A stretch of DNA of 64,000 bases from PALSA-612 sp964595575. GTDB lineage: Bacteria; Actinomycetota; Thermoleophilia; Gaiellales; Gaiellaceae. The notes under the pieces were generated by a model. That model was given only the letters and a program-made list of their open reading frames with translations, was not told the DNA's origin and ran no database searches. This document shows positions 35,145-43,233 of the stretch, in pieces. The stretch covers positions 1 to 64,000 of the forward strand of contig CAZQRA010000009.1 of the NCBI GenBank assembly GCA_964595575.1, written 5' to 3'. Within the stretch, counting starts at the first letter, position 1, and each line of letters begins with the position of its first letter. The position numbers were made by a program, and so were the translations under genes.

Positions 35145-35968
35145 TCCCCGCCCCCACCGAGTACATACGCCCGGCCACGCTGGAGGAGGCCCTCGATGCC
35201 CTCGCCCAGCCGGAGGCGCGGCCGCTCGCCGGCGGCCAGTCGCTCGTTCCCGCCATGAGGCTGCGCCTGGCCCGGCCCTCGCTGGTCGTCGACATCGGCC
35301 GGCTCGACCTCCGCCGTACAGCGAGCGAGGACGGCCAGCTCCGCGTCGGCGCCCTCGTGACCTGGGACGAGCTCTCCTCCGCGCCGGCCCTCCAGAGGCC
35401 GGAGCTGGCAGCGGTGGCGGAGTGCGCGTCGGGCATCGGCGACCTCCAGGTGCGCAACCGGGGCACGCTGGGAGGCGGCCTTGCCCATGCCGACCCTGCC
35501 TCCGACATGCCGGCGGTGGCGCTGGCCCTGGGAGCGCGCGTCTTCGTACGCTCGAAGGAGGGGGACCGGGAGCTGGCCGTGTCCGATCTCTACCTCGGCC
35601 CCTTCCTCACGGCTCTCCGCTCCGGCGAGCTCATCCTCGAGGTGCGGCTGCCCGTTCCTCCCCCCGGCTCGGGGTCCGCCTACGTGTCCGTCGAGCACCC
35701 CGCTTCCGGCTTCGCCCTCGCCGGCGCCTGCGCCCTCGTCCTCCCCGACGGGAGCACCCGACTGGCGGTCACCGGCGTGGCCGATAGGCCCCTGCTCCTC
35801 CCCGAGGGCGTGGAGGTCCACGAGGCGCTCGCCGATCTCGACGTCCTGGCGGATCACCTCGCCCCCGCCGCCTACCGCCGTCACCTCGCCGGCGTCTGCT
35901 GCCGGCGGGCGCTCGACCGAGCGCGGGCGAGGGCCGAGGGCGAAGACGAGGGGCGGAGGAGGCCGTGA
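35141..35968 (+). CDS. FAD-binding subunit of the molybdenum hydroxylase
   Basis: 275 residues of the CoxM/PCMH fold. The FAD-binding motifs are LAGGQSLVPAMRLRLARP and RNRGTLGGGLAHADPASDMP. It passes electrons from the iron-sulfur subunit to an acceptor. GTG at 35141 overlaps the [2Fe-2S] subunit by 4 bp; its stop overlaps the large subunit by 4 bp. Confidence 0.93.
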   Translation: MIPAPTEYIRPATLEEALDALAQPEARPLAGGQSLVPAMRLRLARPSLVVDIGRLDLRRTASEDGQLRVGALVTWDELSSAPALQRPELAAVAECASGIGDLQVRNRGTLGGGLAHADPASDMPAVALALGARVFVRSKEGDRELAVSDLYLGPFLTALRSGELILEVRLPVPPPGSGSAYVSVEHPASGFALAGACALVLPDGSTRLAVTGVADRPLLLPEGVEVHEALADLDVLADHLAPAAYRRHLAGVCCRRALDRARARAEGEDEGRRRP

Positions 35969-38238
35969 CAAGCCCCATCGGCCTGCGCCGACCCCGCCTG
36001 GACGCTCCCCAGAAAGTCAGGGGCGAGACCCGCTACGCCGCCGACCTCTCCCCTCCCGGCCTCCTCCACGCTCGCCTCGTGCTGAGCTACGAGCCGCACG
36101 CGCTGCTCCGGCGCATCGACGCCCAGGCCGCGCTTGCCTTGCCTGGAGTGGTGGCCGTCCTTGCCGCCGGCGACCTTCCCCTGGCGGGAGCAGGATCGGA
36201 TCGTGCCGCCGAGCCCCTAGCCAGGGAGGAGGTCGTGTTCACGGGGCAGCCGGTGGCCATGGTCGTGGCCGAGAGCGAGGCCGCGGCCGAGGACGGCGCG
36301 GAGGCGGTGGCCGTCGAGTACGACCCGCTGCCCGCCGTGGTCGACCTCGAGCAGGCCATGGCCCCCGGAGCCCCCCTCGCCCGCCGCCAGGCAGGAGAGG
36401 GCGCGACCGATCTCGAGTCGATCCACGCGGAGGCCGGGGCTGCCGCCTCGACCGAGGAGGAAGAGCCTCTGTCGGCCAACGTGCTCAAGCGCATCCGTCG
36501 CCGGGAGGGGGACGTCACCTCCTCCCTGGCCGAGTGCGACGTCGTCTGCTCCGGCACCTTCCGCACCCCCTGGGTCTACCAGGCCTACATGGAGCCCCAG
36601 GTGGCCACCGCCTGGATCGATCCCGACGGCACCTTGGTCGTGACCGCAAGCACGCAAGGGGCCTTCGTCACCCGGAGCGAGTTGGCCCGCGTCCTCGGTC
36701 TCCCCCTCGATCGGGTGCGCGTGCAGGCAGCCCCCCTGGGGGGCGCCTTCGGCGGGAAGTTCGCCCTCATCGAGCCTCTGGCGGCAGCGGCGGCGCTCGC
36801 CCTCCGCCGGCCCGTGCGGCTCGCCCTCACGCGCAGCGAGGACTTCGCCGCCACCAACCCTGCCTCCGCCCAGGTCATGGAGCTCCGGGCGGGAGCGCGC
36901 AAGGACGGCACCCTGGTCGCCCTGGAGGCCCGGATCGTGGTCGATCGGGGCTCCAACGCAGGTTGGGGGGTGGAGGACATCACCTCCCTCCTCATCGCCG
37001 GCCTCTACCGCTGGCAGGCCTACGACATCCGCGCCTACGCGGTCCAGACGAACCGCTTCCCGTTCGGGGCCTACCGAGCGCCGGGAGCGCCCCCGGCCGC
37101 GTTCGCGCTGGAGTCCATCCTGGACGAGCTGGCCCGAGCGCTCGACCTCGACCCCATGGAGCTGCGCCTGCGCAACCTCGTCCGGGAGGGAGACCTGGGC
37201 GTGAACGGCAAGCCCTTCCCCCCGCTCGGGGCTCGCGAGTGCCTCGAGCGCGCTCGCCGGCATCCCATCTGGCAGCGGCGGGACGAGCTCCCGGACGGCG
37301 AGGGAGTGGGCGTCGCTCTCGGCTACTGGCCGGGGGGCACCGAGCCGGCTGCCGCCGTGTGCCGGGTGGATGCCGACGGCACCCTCATCGTGGTCACCTC
37401 CGCCGTCGACATGACCGGTACGGACACGGGCTTCGCCGTCATCGCCGCCGCCGCCTTCGGCGTTTCCCCCGAGCGCGTTCGGGTGGTCTCGGCGGACACC
37501 GCCCTCGGCCCGTACGCGGGGGCGAGCGGGGGCAGCAAGGTCACCTACACGGTGGGCCGGGCGGTGCAGCGGGCAGCCGAGGCCGCCCGCGACAAGCTCC
37601 TCCAGGCAGCGGCCGAGGAGCTCGAGATCGCCCCCTCCGACCTCGAGGTGGTGGACGGCGTGGTGCGGGCGGTGGGAGCCCCCGACCGCTCCATCACCGT
37701 CGAGGAGCTGGCGCGGAGGACGCTTCGCTTCGGCGGCCGCCATGAGCCGATCGAGGGCTGGGGCGGCTCCGCCCAAACCACCCTGGCACCCTCGGCGGCC
37801 GTCCACCTCGCCCACGTCCGCGTCGACCGAGATACCGGCGAGATCGAGCTCGTCGACTACGCCGTCGTCCAAGACGTGGGCCGGGCCCTCAACCCCGCCC
37901 TCGTCGAGGGGCAGATGCTGGGCGGGACCGCTCAGGCGATCGGGTGGGCCCTGTACGAGGAGCTCGTCCACGACCAGCACGGCCAGCTCCTCACCGGCTC
38001 GTTCCTCGACTACGCCATCCCCACCGCGGAGCGCCTGCCCCGCATCGACACCGTGATCGTGGAGGTGCCGGCCCCCGAGGGCCCCTTCGGGGCCAAGGGC
38101 ATCGGCGAGGCCCCGGTCGTGGCCGGCCCCGCCGCCATCGCCAACGCCGTGGCCGGGGCGACTGGAGCGCGCCTGCGACAGCTGCCCATGACGGCGGCGC
38201 GGGTATGGGCCGCCCTGGCTGAAGGCCGGGGGACGTGA
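35965..38238 (+). CDS. Molybdopterin-binding large subunit of the molybdenum hydroxylase
   Basis: 757 residues. Large-subunit motifs are RPRLDAPQKVRGETRYAADL, MEPQVATAW, GGAFGGKF, and the active-site Glu in FGAKGIGEAPVV near the C-terminus. The loop that defines CO dehydrogenase (AYxCSFR) is instead GAYRAPGAP, so this is not a form I CO dehydrogenase. It is closer to the general xanthine/aldehyde/heterocycle hydroxylases. The stretch from about 125-175 has an acidic insertion before the usual NV motif. Start GTG at 35965. Confidence 0.9.
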   Translation: MTSPIGLRRPRLDAPQKVRGETRYAADLSPPGLLHARLVLSYEPHALLRRIDAQAALALPGVVAVLAAGDLPLAGAGSDRAAEPLAREEVVFTGQPVAMVVAESEAAAEDGAEAVAVEYDPLPAVVDLEQAMAPGAPLARRQAGEGATDLESIHAEAGAAASTEEEEPLSANVLKRIRRREGDVTSSLAECDVVCSGTFRTPWVYQAYMEPQVATAWIDPDGTLVVTASTQGAFVTRSELARVLGLPLDRVRVQAAPLGGAFGGKFALIEPLAAAAALALRRPVRLALTRSEDFAATNPASAQVMELRAGARKDGTLVALEARIVVDRGSNAGWGVEDITSLLIAGLYRWQAYDIRAYAVQTNRFPFGAYRAPGAPPAAFALESILDELARALDLDPMELRLRNLVREGDLGVNGKPFPPLGARECLERARRHPIWQRRDELPDGEGVGVALGYWPGGTEPAAAVCRVDADGTLIVVTSAVDMTGTDTGFAVIAAAAFGVSPERVRVVSADTALGPYAGASGGSKVTYTVGRAVQRAAEAARDKLLQAAAEELEIAPSDLEVVDGVVRAVGAPDRSITVEELARRTLRFGGRHEPIEGWGGSAQTTLAPSAAVHLAHVRVDRDTGEIELVDYAVVQDVGRALNPALVEGQMLGGTAQAIGWALYEELVHDQHGQLLTGSFLDYAIPTAERLPRIDTVIVEVPAPEGPFGAKGIGEAPVVAGPAAIANAVAGATGARLRQLPMTAARVWAALAEGRGT

Positions 38239-38789
38239 TCGCCGCGGTCGTCCTCGCCGCCGGGGCCGCCACCCGGTTCGGAGCGCCCAAGCAGCGGCTG
38301 CTTCTGGAGGAGGTGCTCCGACGGGTGAGGGCAAGCTCGGTGGACGAGGTGGTAGTCGTCGTAGGGGCGCACGAGGTGGCTGTAGACGCTCCCACCGTCC
38401 ACTGCCCGGAGTGGCAGCGGGGCCCCGGGGCCTCGCTCCGCTGCGGCCTGGCGGCGCTCCCCGCCGAGGTGGAGGCAGCGGTGGTGGTACTCGCCGACGG
38501 GCCCGACCTCGCTCCCCAAGCGATCGACCGCCTCATCCAGGCCTGGCGAGGTGGTGGGGGAGACCTCCTGGCCGCTTCCTACGGCGGCTATCGCGGTCAC
38601 CCGGTCCTGCTCGCCCGCTCCCTCTGGCCCTCGATACCCGACGAGGGAGCCAGGGCGCTCCAGCCGACCCTCATTCCCTGCGACGACCTGGGACCGCCGG
38701 GCGACGTCGACTACCCCCAGGACCTGCCCCCGCGGCTGCGGGGGCGGAGTCTCACTCGGCGGTCCGGAGCGCCGCCAGCCTCTCCTTGA
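38235..38789 (+). CDS. MocA-like molybdenum cofactor cytidylyltransferase
   Basis: 184 residues of the MobA/MocA nucleotidyltransferase fold. The N-terminus has LAAGAATRFGAPKQ, the nucleotide-binding loop, then VVVLADGPDLAP with the metal-binding Asp, and GGYRGHPVLLARSLW, the (G/Y)RGHP motif. In xanthine-oxidase-type enzymes MocA adds cytidine to the molybdenum cofactor. It is the last gene of the hydroxylase operon, overlapping the large subunit by 4 bp, which supports a dedicated maturation role. Convergent with rsrA, overlapping by 38 bp. Confidence 0.88.
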   Translation: MIAAVVLAAGAATRFGAPKQRLLLEEVLRRVRASSVDEVVVVVGAHEVAVDAPTVHCPEWQRGPGASLRCGLAALPAEVEAAVVVLADGPDLAPQAIDRLIQAWRGGGGDLLAASYGGYRGHPVLLARSLWPSIPDEGARALQPTLIPCDDLGPPGDVDYPQDLPPRLRGRSLTRRSGAPPASP

Positions 38790-38991
38790 GCTCAGGCGAC
38801 ATCTCCTCGCAGCAGGCCTGCTTGATGTAGCGGCGCAGGCTCTCCTCGAACCGGTACCGCTTGGCGCAGTAGCCGCAGCGGGCCAGGTGCGCCTCTGCTT
38901 CCCGACGCTCGGCCTCGCTCAGCTCCCGATCGAGGTAGGGCTGCATGAGCTCCTCGCACTTCCGGCAAGGATCGCTGTCCACTCCGGTCAT
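38752..38991 (-). CDS. rsrA: RsrA-like zinc anti-sigma factor
   Basis: 79 residues with the redox zinc-binding anti-sigma (ZAS) motif: PCRKCEELMQPYLDRELSEA, then HLARCGYCAKRYRF, giving His and two Cys in the HxxxCxxC arrangement. A later IKQACCEEM carries two more Cys. In Streptomyces RsrA releases SigR when its thiols are oxidised. ATG at 38991 overlaps the sigma factor stop by 4 bp. The pairing is strong evidence for a thiol-stress switch. Confidence 0.88.
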   Translation of the reverse strand: MTGVDSDPCRKCEELMQPYLDRELSEAERREAEAHLARCGYCAKRYRFEESLRRYIKQACCEEMSPELKERLAALRTAE

Positions 38992-39590
38992 CGACTACCT
39001 CCGACGGCGCGCTCCGCCAGCTCGCGCTTCAAGATACGTCTACCACGGTGGAGTCGGGACATGACGGTGCCGATGGGGATGTCGAGGATCTGGGCAGCGT
39101 CCTTGTAGGTGAAGTCGCCGATGTCGACCAGCACGAGCACGTCCCGAAAGTCGTGGGGGACCGCCGACAGCGCGGCCACGATGTCGTCCTGGGAGAGGCG
39201 CTCCACGATCCGCTCCTCGTCCGGGCTCGCCGCCGGAAGGGCCTCCTCTAAGCGGTTGTAGAGGAAGTAGTCGCCCTCCTCCAGGGGTTGGCTGTCGGGG
39301 GCGCGCTGGAGGCGGCGGCCGCGGTCGATGTTGAGGTTGGCCAGGATGCGCAAGAGCCACGCGCGCAGGTTCGTGCCCGGGGTGTAGGAGCGCCAGCTGC
39401 GAAAGGCGCGGGCGTAGGTCTCCTGCACCAGGTCCTCGGCCTCCTCCTTGCTCGCCGCCAGCCGCCGGGCCACCCTGTACACCTGGTCTGCCAGCTCCAG
39501 CGCCTCCTCCTCGAACCGAACGCGGTCGCGCGCCCTCGCCGCGAGCTTGCGGGGCCGGGAGTTGCCGGTCGCCTCGCCCATCCCAGCCAC
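38988..39590 (-). CDS. SigR/SigH-like ECF sigma factor
   Basis: 200 residues. Region 2: YRVARRLAASKEEAEDLVQE, TYARAFRSWRSYTPGTNLRA and WLLRILANLNIDRGRRL. Region 4: LSAVPHDFRDVLVLVDIGDF followed by YKDAAQILDIPIGTVMSRLH. These are the closest features to SigR/SigH of actinobacteria, which control thioredoxin and thiol genes. Paired with a ZAS anti-sigma gene by a 4-bp overlap. Start may be ATG at 39590 or three codons later. No match to the GGAAT-GTT promoter of the SigR regulon was found just upstream, so autoregulation is unproven. Confidence 0.9.
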   Translation of the reverse strand: MAGMGEATGNSRPRKLAARARDRVRFEEEALELADQVYRVARRLAASKEEAEDLVQETYARAFRSWRSYTPGTNLRAWLLRILANLNIDRGRRLQRAPDSQPLEEGDYFLYNRLEEALPAASPDEERIVERLSQDDIVAALSAVPHDFRDVLVLVDIGDFTYKDAAQILDIPIGTVMSRLHRGRRILKRELAERAVGGSR

Positions 39591-39635
39591 CCTAGCAGCG
39601 GCTCTTGCAGACCGGCAACGAGGCTCGACGGCCCC

Positions 39636-39860
39636 CTATTCCTCGTGGGGGAGAGGGGCGACCTCGAGGAAGCCGGCCTCGGCGAGGGCGGCCACCAGGG
39701 CCTGGCGCGAGGTCAGCCCGTCGTCCCAGACGAGGGTGACCTGGCCGAGCAGGTTGGCGGTAGCCGCCTCCAGGCCGGGGTGGTCGGAGAGCGCCGCCGC
39801 CAGCCGGGCCACGCAGCGCTCACAGCGGATCCCGCTGACCTGGATCGTCTCCCTGGGCAC
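39636..39860 (-). CDS. HMA-domain copper-chaperone-like protein
   Basis: 74 residues, a single heavy-metal-associated domain. The metal loop is SGIRCERCVARLAAAL, with Ile-Arg in place of the usual Met-Thr of GMTCxxC, and the fold continues through VTLVWDDGLTSRQALVAALA to a terminal Glu pair. GTG start at 39860; a nearby ATG at 39868 is in another frame. No copper ATPase is adjacent. It lies 45 bp upstream of the SigR-like gene on the same strand. Metal specificity is not certain. Confidence 0.75.
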   Translation of the reverse strand: MPRETIQVSGIRCERCVARLAAALSDHPGLEAATANLLGQVTLVWDDGLTSRQALVAALAEAGFLEVAPLPHEE

Positions 39861-40006
39861 CGGCTCATGGTACCGAGCGCCCGGCCGGGTCCCGCTACGC
39901 CCTCTCCCAGGCCGCGGCCGGAGGCAGCGAGCTCGCGCTCTCCTCGCCCGCCCGGCCGGGAGCCTCTCCGCGGGCAACCGGGAGGGGCGGCGACCGGGCA
40001 GGCGCC

Positions 40007-40366
40007 CTACCTGCCGCGGATACCGTGCACCGGCCGGCCGGCGGCCTCCCAGGCGTAGTAGGAGGCGCTGGGCCCGAAGGAGGGCCGGTACTCCACGATG
40101 CGGGGGTTCCTGCCCACCTGCTTCGCTCGCTCGGCATGCCGCAGGAGGTTGGGGTCGTCCCGCTCCTGCCAGACGAGGATGAGGTGGGCGGCGGTCATGA
40201 ACTCGGCCACGAAGTCGCAGCCGGGGGCGGGGCAGGGGAAGGGATCGGTGGCGACGCAGAACCAGCCCGTGTGGTCGTCTCCCCCCTCCTCGCGCCAGAG
40301 CTCCTCCTCGGGCACGAGCTCGATCTCGACGAGCAGCATGCCGGGCTTCGGCGTCTCCTCGCTCAT
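40007..40366 (-). CDS. Hypothetical 119-residue protein with a zinc-finger-like stretch
   Basis: Soluble, no known domain. It begins acidic (PEEELWREEGGDDHTGW), then has CPAPGCDFVAEFMTAAH followed by a later His, which resembles a C2H2-type zinc site, and ends with SASYYAWEAAGRPVHG. ATG at 40366 with no ribosome binding site. It lies upstream of the HMA gene on the same strand, 146 bp away. Function unknown. Confidence 0.5.
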   Translation of the reverse strand: MSEETPKPGMLLVEIELVPEEELWREEGGDDHTGWFCVATDPFPCPAPGCDFVAEFMTAAHLILVWQERDDPNLLRHAERAKQVGRNPRIVEYRPSFGPSASYYAWEAAGRPVHGIRGR

Positions 40367-40405
40367 GCATCTAAAGCTAGACGATGGGAGCAGGGCTACA
40401 ACCGA

Positions 40406-40440
40406 GTTAGGGGCCCCGGGCAGGCGGCGGGGCCCCTAAC
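40406..40440 (-). terminator. Long perfect hairpin downstream of htrA
   Basis: GTTAGGGGCCCCG / CGGGGCCCCTAAC, a perfect 13-bp stem with a 9-nt loop, 75 bp beyond the htrA stop. Likely terminator; no T-run. Confidence 0.65.
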
Positions 40441-40514
40441 GTCAGACCCGCCGGGCCGTGGCGACTCGGCCTGAGGCGGGGCGGCCCCATGCAAGCCGGG
40501 GCCGATGCGGGCGG

Positions 40515-41732
40515 CTACCCGGAGGGAGTGGGAGGCTGCCGCCCAAGCTTCACCTCGATCGTCATCGGTCGGTCTCCGCGGTAGATCTCCAAGGTCAGGC
40601 GATCGCCCGGTCGCTTGGCCCCGATTACGTCGCGCAGGCGGGGGATGGAGGTCACCCGTAACCCGTCAGCCTTGACGATCACGTCCCCGCCCAGCGTGTA
40701 GCTCTCGCCGGCCAAGGTCACCTCCGTCGTGCCGCCTCGCAGCCCCGCCTTGGCAGCGGCGCTACCCGGCTCCACCCGCTCCACGATGACCCCGCTCGCT
40801 ACCGGCAGCCGGAAGACACGGGCCAGGTCGGGGGTGATGGCCTGCGCTTGAATCCCGAGGTAGGCGTGCTCCACCCGGCCGTGCTTGAGGATCTGGGCCA
40901 CCACTGTCTTCACCGTGTTGGAGGGGATGGCAAAGCCGATGCCAACGTTGCCCTCAGCCCCGGTGTCCCCTGTCTCGATCTGGGAGTTCACCCCGATCAC
41001 CTCGCCCCGAGCGTTGATGAGGGGGCCGCCCGAGTTTCCCTTGTTGATGGGCGCGTCGGTCTGGATGACGTGGTCGATCGTGTACTGGTTGGGAGCCGTG
41101 ATCTGGCGTTGCAGGGCGCTGACGATGCCGGCGGTGACCGAGCGCGCGTAGCCGAACGGATTGCCGATGGCCACCACCTGGTCTCCCACCCGCACCTGGT
41201 CGGAGTCGCCTAGAGGTAGAGGAGTGAGTGCCCGCGAGCCCACGTCCACCTTGAGGACAGCCAGGTCGGTCGAAGGATCGCTGCCCACTACCCGCGCCTT
41301 CACGCTGGTGTTGTTGGAAAACCCGACCCGGATGTCCTGGGCGCCCTCGATCACGTGGTAGTTGGTGACGACGTGGCCCGCCTTGTCGATCACGAAGCCG
41401 GAGCCGAGGGCGCGGCGTTGCTCTTCCTGAGGCAGGCCGAAGGGATTGCCGAAGAAGGGATCGGGGGGAACGCTGACGGTGCTCGTGGCCGTGATCTGCA
41501 CCACGCCGGGGGCGCTCCGCCGGTAGATCTCGTAGATGGAGAGGGGCCGGCCGGGCTGCACGAAGGCAGCGGCGGGGGCGCTCTGGGGCACGCTGGCGAT
41601 CTCGCGGATGGTGGTGGTCGTACCGCCGCCCAGAGCCCCCAGCCCGGCGGCGATGCCCAGAGCCAGGCCGGCGCCGGCCGCTCCGGCGGCGACGTAGGCG
41701 AGGGCGCGCGTCAGGTGGTCCCGGGCGTCCAC
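40515..41732 (-). CDS. HtrA/DegP-family serine protease with PDZ domain
   Basis: 405 residues. An N-terminal membrane anchor (YVAAGAAGAGLALGIAAGLG) puts the protease domain outside the cell. The catalytic triad is H126 (VVTNYHVIEG), D156 (PSTDLAVLKV) and S234 (NKGNSGGPLIN). A C-terminal PDZ domain starts near YLGIQAQAI and includes GSAAAKAGLRGG and GGDVIVKADG. It probably handles misfolded envelope proteins. GTG start at 41732. An 11-bp inverted repeat lies 25 bp upstream. Confidence 0.93.
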   Translation of the reverse strand: MDARDHLTRALAYVAAGAAGAGLALGIAAGLGALGGGTTTTIREIASVPQSAPAAAFVQPGRPLSIYEIYRRSAPGVVQITATSTVSVPPDPFFGNPFGLPQEEQRRALGSGFVIDKAGHVVTNYHVIEGAQDIRVGFSNNTSVKARVVGSDPSTDLAVLKVDVGSRALTPLPLGDSDQVRVGDQVVAIGNPFGYARSVTAGIVSALQRQITAPNQYTIDHVIQTDAPINKGNSGGPLINARGEVIGVNSQIETGDTGAEGNVGIGFAIPSNTVKTVVAQILKHGRVEHAYLGIQAQAITPDLARVFRLPVASGVIVERVEPGSAAAKAGLRGGTTEVTLAGESYTLGGDVIVKADGLRVTSIPRLRDVIGAKRPGDRLTLEIYRGDRPMTIEVKLGRQPPTPSG

Positions 41733-41756
41733 GACTTCACGTATAGCGCCGCCCCC

Positions 41757-41782
41757 TTAACCGAGGGTTGTCCCTCTGTTAA
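41757..41782. promoter_or_regulatory. Inverted repeat between htrA and the DUF2905 gene
   Basis: TTAACCGAGGG-TTGT-CCCTCTGTTAA, 11-bp arms with one mismatch and a 4-nt centre, in the 90-bp divergent region. It could be an operator for a stress regulator or fold as a short hairpin. Confidence 0.4.
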
Positions 41783-41822
41783 GCATCGGTTCAGCGACAG
41801 GCGAGGCTAGCCTGAGGACGGC

Positions 41823-42032
41823 ATGGAGACCCTGGGCAAGGCTCTTTTGGCGATGGGGATCGTCCTCCTGGTGGCGGGAGCGGGCGTCCTCGTCTTGGCC
41901 CGCTTCGGCATCGGTCGGCTGCCCGGAGACATCGTCGTCCGCCGTGGGAACTTCACGCTCTATGCCCCCATCGGGCTCATGATCGTGGCCAGCATCCTCC
42001 TCACCATCCTCCTCAACCTGCTCCGCCGCTAG
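41823..42032 (+). CDS. DUF2905 small membrane protein
   Basis: 69 residues with two helices (ALLAMGIVLLVAGAGVLVLA and LMIVASILLTILLNLL) around a polar loop with RLPGDIVVRRGNFTLYAP, the DUF2905 signature. Function unknown. ATG start at 41823. First of a plus-strand trio with the PRC-barrel and DUF421 genes. Confidence 0.85.
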   Translation: METLGKALLAMGIVLLVAGAGVLVLARFGIGRLPGDIVVRRGNFTLYAPIGLMIVASILLTILLNLLRR

Positions 42033-42083
42033 GGTCTGCCCGGGCGGTGGCGTAGGATGGGGCGTCGCCGCTGAGGAGGGTCG

Positions 42084-42620
42084 ATGGCAACGACGCTGAG
42101 GAAGGTCCTGCGCAGGGAGGTGGTCGCCCTCGACAGCGGGCGGGCGCTGGGCCGGCCGGCGGACATCGTGGTCGACCCCGAGCGGCACCGGGTGGCGCTG
42201 GTCGTGCTCACCCGGGGCTCCCTGCCCGAGACCTCGGTGGTCGTCCACGCCCGCCACGTCCACTCCTTCGACGCGGACACGATCGGGGTCGACAGCCTGG
42301 AGGCGCTGAGGGTGGCTGCCCAGGACGAGGAGACGCTCGAGCTTCTCCGCCGGGGGCTGGAGCTGCGCGGGCGTCCGGTGCTGAGCGCGGAGGGACGACG
42401 CCTGGGCCGGATCACGACCATCGTGGTCGACGCCGACGGGACGGTCAGGCAGTACCGGATCAGGAAGGGCCTCCTCGGCTACCTGCGCCCTTCCCTCAAG
42501 ATCGACCCCAAGGAGCTACGCACGGCTGGAGGGGATATGGCGGTCGTGGACGAGCACAGGGAAGCCGGCGACCGACGGGGCGGCGGCAACGGAGACCCCG
42601 CAGGAAGGGAGAAGGCCTGA
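42084..42620 (+). CDS. PRC-barrel protein
   Basis: 178 residues with two PRC-barrel-like halves: VVALDSGRALGRPADIVVD and RPVLSAEGRRLGRITTIVVD. A charged C-terminal tail follows. PRC-barrels occur in RNA-binding and photosynthetic proteins; no reaction is implied. ATG at 42084, 51 bp after DUF2905. Confidence 0.75.
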   Translation: MATTLRKVLRREVVALDSGRALGRPADIVVDPERHRVALVVLTRGSLPETSVVVHARHVHSFDADTIGVDSLEALRVAAQDEETLELLRRGLELRGRPVLSAEGRRLGRITTIVVDADGTVRQYRIRKGLLGYLRPSLKIDPKELRTAGGDMAVVDEHREAGDRRGGGNGDPAGREKA

Positions 42621-42686
42621 CGTACGCGCTTGCCTCGCTAGAGGAGGGAGAGAGGATTCCTCGACCCCGCGTCGCACCTACGCTGC

Positions 42687-43232
42687 GTGTGGCACGACGT
42701 CTTCCACCTGGGCGTTCCCTTCGCCGAGAAGGTGGCACGGTCCCTCCTCGTCTACCTCTTCCTCGTCGCTGCCCTGCGCCTCGTGGGCAAGCGCGAGCTG
42801 GGGCAGGCAAGCACCCTCGATCTCGTCGTCCTGCTCTTGGTGGCGAACGCCGTCCAGAACGGGATCATCGGCGACGACCTGTCGGTCACAGGCGCCGTCG
42901 TCGGGGCAGCTGTCCTCTTCGCCGTCAACGAGCTCTTCGCCCGCGCCTCGTACGCGTTCCCCTGGGTTGCCCGCATCCTCGAAGGAGATCCGATCGTCCT
43001 CATCGAGCAGGGCCGGCCTGACCGGCGGGCCCTGTTTCGAGCCGGGATCTCGCTGTCCGAGCTGCGGGCCATCGCTAGGCGGCAGGGCTTCGCCGACTTG
43101 GGCCAGGTGCACACGGCCATCCTGGAGACGAACGGGGTCGTCTCCATGTTCGCCGAGGACGAGCCTCACCTCTACCACCCGGCCGAGCCGAGCGGCCCCG
43201 GCGTCGGCAGCCGCCCCCCGGCCCAGGGATAG
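42687..43232 (+). CDS. DUF421 (YetF-like) membrane protein
   Basis: 181 residues. Three N-terminal helices (FAEKVARSLLVYLFLVAALR, LGQASTLDLVVLLLVANAVQ, TGAVVGAAVLFAVNELFARA) and a soluble domain with RILEGDPIVLIEQGRPDRRA and SELRAIARRQGFADLGQV, the DUF421 pattern. Related Bacillus proteins contribute to spore or envelope properties. GTG at 42687. Convergent with the P-type ATPase gene, 1 bp between stops. Confidence 0.85.
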   Translation: MWHDVFHLGVPFAEKVARSLLVYLFLVAALRLVGKRELGQASTLDLVVLLLVANAVQNGIIGDDLSVTGAVVGAAVLFAVNELFARASYAFPWVARILEGDPIVLIEQGRPDRRALFRAGISLSELRAIARRQGFADLGQVHTAILETNGVVSMFAEDEPHLYHPAEPSGPGVGSRPPAQG

Positions 43233-43233
43233 G

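Noticed and set aside
35965..38238. Aerobic carbon monoxide dehydrogenase large subunit
   Set aside because: The form I signature AYxCSFR is replaced by GAYRAPG, and subunit order is small-medium-large rather than medium-small-large.
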